Source: Pseudoscleropodium purum
Taxonomy: Eukaryota; Streptophyta; Bryopsida; Hypnales; Brachytheciaceae
NCBI GenBank assembly: GCA_963969395.1
Contig: OZ017796.1
Coordinates: forward strand, 13,270,501 to 13,334,500
Direction: 5' to 3'
Length of the DNA: 64,000 nt
A program made the position numbers and the translations under genes. How positions within the stretch are numbered: the stretch's first letter is position 1; each line of letters opens with the position of its first letter. Positions 60,611 through 64,000 of the stretch are shown piece by piece. Below the pieces are notes generated by a model that was given only the letters and a program-made list of their open reading frames with translations, was not told the DNA's origin and did not search any database.

Positions 60611-60832
60611 TCACTTGCTCCAGAGCAGCATGGTGACACAGCGACGCACGATGTAGAGCTTGCCGCGCTGATGCCTGATGAACGCCAGTGTGTTCTTGGT
60701 GCCATTCGACAGACAGTTACTGTGGAGCGAGTACAATCCCCTGCTGCTGGATCGTCTCTTTCCTGTCGTAGTGCTCTTCCACGAATCGCACTCATCGCTC
60801 GTTACACCATCTCGCCCGTAACACTGACCCAT
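60611..60832 (-). CDS. DEVIL/ROTUNDIFOLIA-like (RTFL/DVL) small peptide
   Basis: 73 codons from ATG 60832 (MGQCYGRDGV). Ser/Arg-rich middle, then the RTFL domain at the C-terminus: FIRHQRGKLYIVRRCVTMLL followed by WSK and the stop. The Arg-Arg-Cys and the '(K/R)(L/F)YI(L/V)RRC' core are the family signature. Family knowledge: plant-specific plasma-membrane-associated peptides that restrict polar cell proliferation when overproduced. A frame extends upstream to 60928, but the domain order and usual family length favour 60832. It is intronless, as in relatives. A TATA box lies about 330 bp upstream. It is the best evidence in the window that the host is a land plant. Confidence 0.82.
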   Translation of the reverse strand: MGQCYGRDGVTSDECDSWKSTTTGKRRSSSRGLYSLHSNCLSNGTKNTLAFIRHQRGKLYIVRRCVTMLLWSK

Positions 60833-61158
60833 ACTTCCAAAATTGCGTAACAGAAAATTACGGACACACAAAGAAATCTTCCAAGAACAACCCCTCCAAT
60901 GCGAAGTAATTAACCCCTCTCTCAACAAAGCAAGCCCTCACACACACGAAGATGAACCACGCGAATTCTCAACAGCGCCTTGAAATCCACGCACCCTCGA
61001 GACAAACGTTCACAAATGCGCGCTACCAAGACAATAGTAAGTGTCTTCCAGCCAACTCCTCACTAGACCAATTCTACCAAGACAAGGAAAAAACCCCAAC
61101 ACTCACTCCCCAAGACTTGAAGCTCAACTGCCTCAGACAGCGTTGCCAACACTGAGCT

Positions 61159-61164
61159 CTTATA
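61159..61164 (-). promoter_or_regulatory. TATA box of the RTFL gene
   Basis: TATAAG in the context GTATAAGAGCTC on the minus strand, with gene-like DNA on both sides. It would place the transcript start near 61130 and give a leader of about 300 bases. Confidence 0.6.
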
Positions 61165-64000
61165 CATCCAAAGTTACGAGCCTCGAAAGTGAAGAATTGG
61201 TAGGACTAATCCAATTTGGACCCAATGACGGTGACCCCACGTACTGCAATTTAAGCAAGTGGCGAAATGAGATGAGTAGGCAAGCTGGGAATAGAGCTCC
61301 GTGGGATAGAAGGCAGAACTCTTATGCAGAAGCAGCTGCTGCGGCGTGGTGGTGGCGAGGGATGGCGCCACTCCTGGGAAGGCTGCCAGAAAGGTACAGG
61401 AAGCATCGCCACCGCAACGACACGGGCGGGTGTGGAATCCATACCCGGGTATTTACCACGGGTAGGGTATAATCTCAGGTATGATACTCTGATCTTGCCC
61501 GCGGATGGACGCGGCGGGCGTGGGATGGTTCAGGATTGGATCTCGATTCTTGTGCCTCCAAGTGGCGTTTCGTCCAATTGAGGACCTTGAGAAATGGCTC
61601 CGGCTTTGGAGTTTTAAGACGAACTGAACTGAATGCCTTTCAGTTGCCTGTGAGCCTGTTTTTAAGTATTTTAGCTCTTTGGAATTTGTGGCGATTCCCG
61701 TCCGTCAGATGAGGCCAGTAGGGCACATGTCCCAGTGCCCCCACACTATTTTCTTTAGCCATTTAATGGCGATTCACAGAAGGCACTTTGAGATTCCATC
61801 ATGTTTCCCACATGTAGACGGATATTGACCTTTACAGGAATTGCGGCTATTTTCGTATTCCTATGCCGACATGATATTTTATACCATTTCACTGTCATTT
61901 AGAGAAGCACGGAGTACTTCAGGATGGCGTTTCTGAGTTTTGGGTAAAAAATATCGGTGCCATTTTGATCATGTAGCGACCCACATGCTACAGAAGGTAA
62001 GCTTTACTTATTATTCTGTGGGTCCTACTCTTACTGGCAAGCGTTGATGGAAAGATTGGATCTCCTCATTCGGTTACGATTTGTCTTTTGGTGCGCGGGG
62101 GCTGGGGACGTTCATGTTGGGACTTGGGAGAGGATAGCATCGTACAAAGGTGTGGACGGACCTTTTGCAAGCATTCTCTGATTCTTGTTGAAGTCTGAGA
62201 GCCTGCAGTGAGACCTGCCTTCCAGAGGAAACGGAATGCTGATTTTGTTCTCCATCACCACTTTGGGTAGAAGTATCTATTACCATTCATTAAAGCTGGT
62301 GTGTTAAGATGCATAGATGCATTAAAAATCACAATTCAAAGCATAATTCGGTGTTGTTTTTGCCATGTAGACAAATAGAAATCATTGATATTCAAAAACA
62401 TAAATGAAAAAATAAATGAAAAAATTGGAGAGTTTTTGTATTTTTAGGGAATTTTCAAAGTCAAGACTAGGAAGACATTTTGAAGTGTTCCATAGGTGTC
62501 TTGTTTGAAGCTCCTTGGGCAAGACTCTAAATCATTCACTAAAAGTTTCTTAGGAGGCATTTAAAGAAAACAGGTTGCGGTCATATTGGTGACACTTCAA
62601 TGGCCCCTAATGCCCCAAGGCCATTTTTTGTCAAAAAACACTCAAAAATGTCATTTTTGCTTCATTCATAAAAAAGAAAATTAGAATCTAACCATATGAT
62701 CTTGTACTTCACTTGTCTTAGCTCATGTAGTAAAAATTTCATTAAGTTTAACTGTATAGAATCTATAGATTGGAAGATATTAGCATTCAAAGTTGAAAAA
62801 AAAAGTTTTTTTGAACATTGGCCTACAATTTCAAATGATTTTGACTACCATTTGTAGAATTTTTTTTGCATTATAGCCTTTGAATTTAAAACTTTTTATG
62901 TTGGAGAATTGAGTTGAAAGTCTTGGAAAAAAAAAATTGTAATTGATTTTCATTCTTTAAAAAATTGTTAAGTAGAAGTAGGCCCAAGATTGAAAAAAAA
63001 CTAAACCATTAATAGCTCCAAGATGGGATTGAAAGACAAGAATTCCAATAGTGAGATTTTTTTAGCAAGCAAAACACAATTTTGTCAAACAGTTTTTTGA
63101 AAAATTGTGAAAATTGCATTTAGAAACAAATTCTACAAGTTAAATTTTTGAGAAGATGTCTAGATTGCCCAAAGAAACAAGAAGTTGTCCTTAACTTTTT
63201 CATTATTAGTCCAAATAGAGTGAATCAAAGATTCACATGTAGACAAAAATATAATATTTTAGGAAAAGAAAATGAAAAATTTATTTTGACTTTTTGAAGT
63301 TTTTTTTGTTTTGCCCGCTGAGTTTAGTTCTAAGCTTTTTGTGGTATAACTTTTGCTCCCAATCACCAATTGACATAAATATTATATTCATATATAGCTA
63401 ATTAGTCTTTCTATATTATGAGAAACTTTCAAAAAGCTTCATAAAAAATTGAGCTCACAAGAACCTAACAAAATCCAATTTGTCCCTTCAGGGAACAATG
63501 GGACTTTAAGAGATAGACACCTATTTGACAAAGGAGGGGGAGATGGAATCAAGTAGTTTTACTTTTGCTTTAACAATGCTTGTGGTTGAAATAGTATTGT
63601 TTAGATTTCAATAAGGATACATTAAGTTGATCTAGTGACATTCTTCACATATGAATATACAAAGGTTGTCTTTTGCAAGTGTACATGACACATGTCCCAA
63701 AATAGTGAGAAAAAAAGTAGGAATTCATGAATAAAAAATTAGTTCTTGAATGATTGGAATTAGAAGAGTCTAGACATTGGCCATGGGTCTAGAGCACTTT
63801 TTGCCTTCCAAAATTCATAGTAATTTCAATTCAAGCAATAAAATTATCATTTTTTTTGCAATCCCCTTCATTTTTATCAATGTACCTTTGAAAATATTTA
63901 CTTTGTCCTACAATTCTCCACATCATGTTGTAATTGCTTAAGTTATCAATTATATGTGGTTCTACATTACATAATTTGAGATTAACTATGACAATTTGAT
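61165..64000. other. Upstream flank of RTFL, then gene-free AT-rich DNA
   Basis: 61165-62300 is moderately GC-rich and probably holds promoter sequence. No ORF is convincing; 61041-61472 has no family match. From 62300 to the right edge it is AT-rich. The block 63700-63960 is a diverged copy of 52650-52890. No gene was found. Confidence 0.5.

Noticed and set aside
1..64000. CRISPR arrays, bacterial operons, ribosome binding sites, rRNA genes
   Set aside because: None seen; the sequence is nuclear eukaryotic DNA with spliced genes.

Overview
The window looks like nuclear DNA of a land plant with a large, repeat-rich genome. Supporting this are a DEVIL/ROTUNDIFOLIA-type small peptide gene, a plastid-type DnaJ with its transit-peptide-like leader, a malonyl-CoA synthetase (AAE13-like), Arabidopsis-type telomere motifs, GT-AG introns, and an AT-rich background crowded with DNA transposons. 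Together with three copies of a plant membrane-protein family and a piggyBac relic, a bryophyte, lycophyte or fern seems more likely than a flowering plant; this is inference.

Layout. 0.1-2.1 kb (-): 5' part of an acyl-activating enzyme whose phases join over three exons; the gene runs off the left edge. 2.4-8.3 kb: repeats, including one short hAT-like element. 8.3-13.0 kb (-): a ten-exon type I DnaJ, head to head with a small DnaJ-zinc-finger gene at 13.9-14.2 kb (+). 17.4-52.9 kb: a degenerate triplicated segment (A 17.4-21.9, B 28.4-37.6, C 49.5-52.9 kb), each copy carrying one two-exon gene for a membrane protein. Copy A is split by a CACTA element and copy B by a 6.2 kb insertion. Between copies lie a dead piggyBac transposase (25.4-26.9 kb) and short elements. 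53.7-59.0 kb: two inverted Tc1/mariner-type relics. 60.6-60.8 kb (-): an RTFL/DVL peptide gene with a clear TATA box. 61.2-64 kb: no gene seen.

The most unusual object is a 10,681-bp element at 38731-49411. It has hAT-like ends (CAGGGTTGAC...CAACCCTG) and an 8-bp target duplication (7/8), and sits inside a smaller inverted-repeat element. No recognisable transposase is visible. It carries two divergent gene modules behind similarly organised promoters (telomere-like box, CGGACG-rich block, TATA). Their products share an N-terminal CxxC domain, but one ends in coiled coil plus RING and the other is followed by a protein-kinase-like domain. Both are decayed here. Four short elements (5.1, 22.9, 43.5, 54.1 kb) have the same ends and 8-bp duplications and look like its internally deleted derivatives.

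Live host genes are few: the AAE13-like gene, DnaJ, the zinc-finger gene, the membrane-protein copies (B truncated) and RTFL. Exon boundaries were deduced by hand from splice signals and reading phase, not from transcripts.
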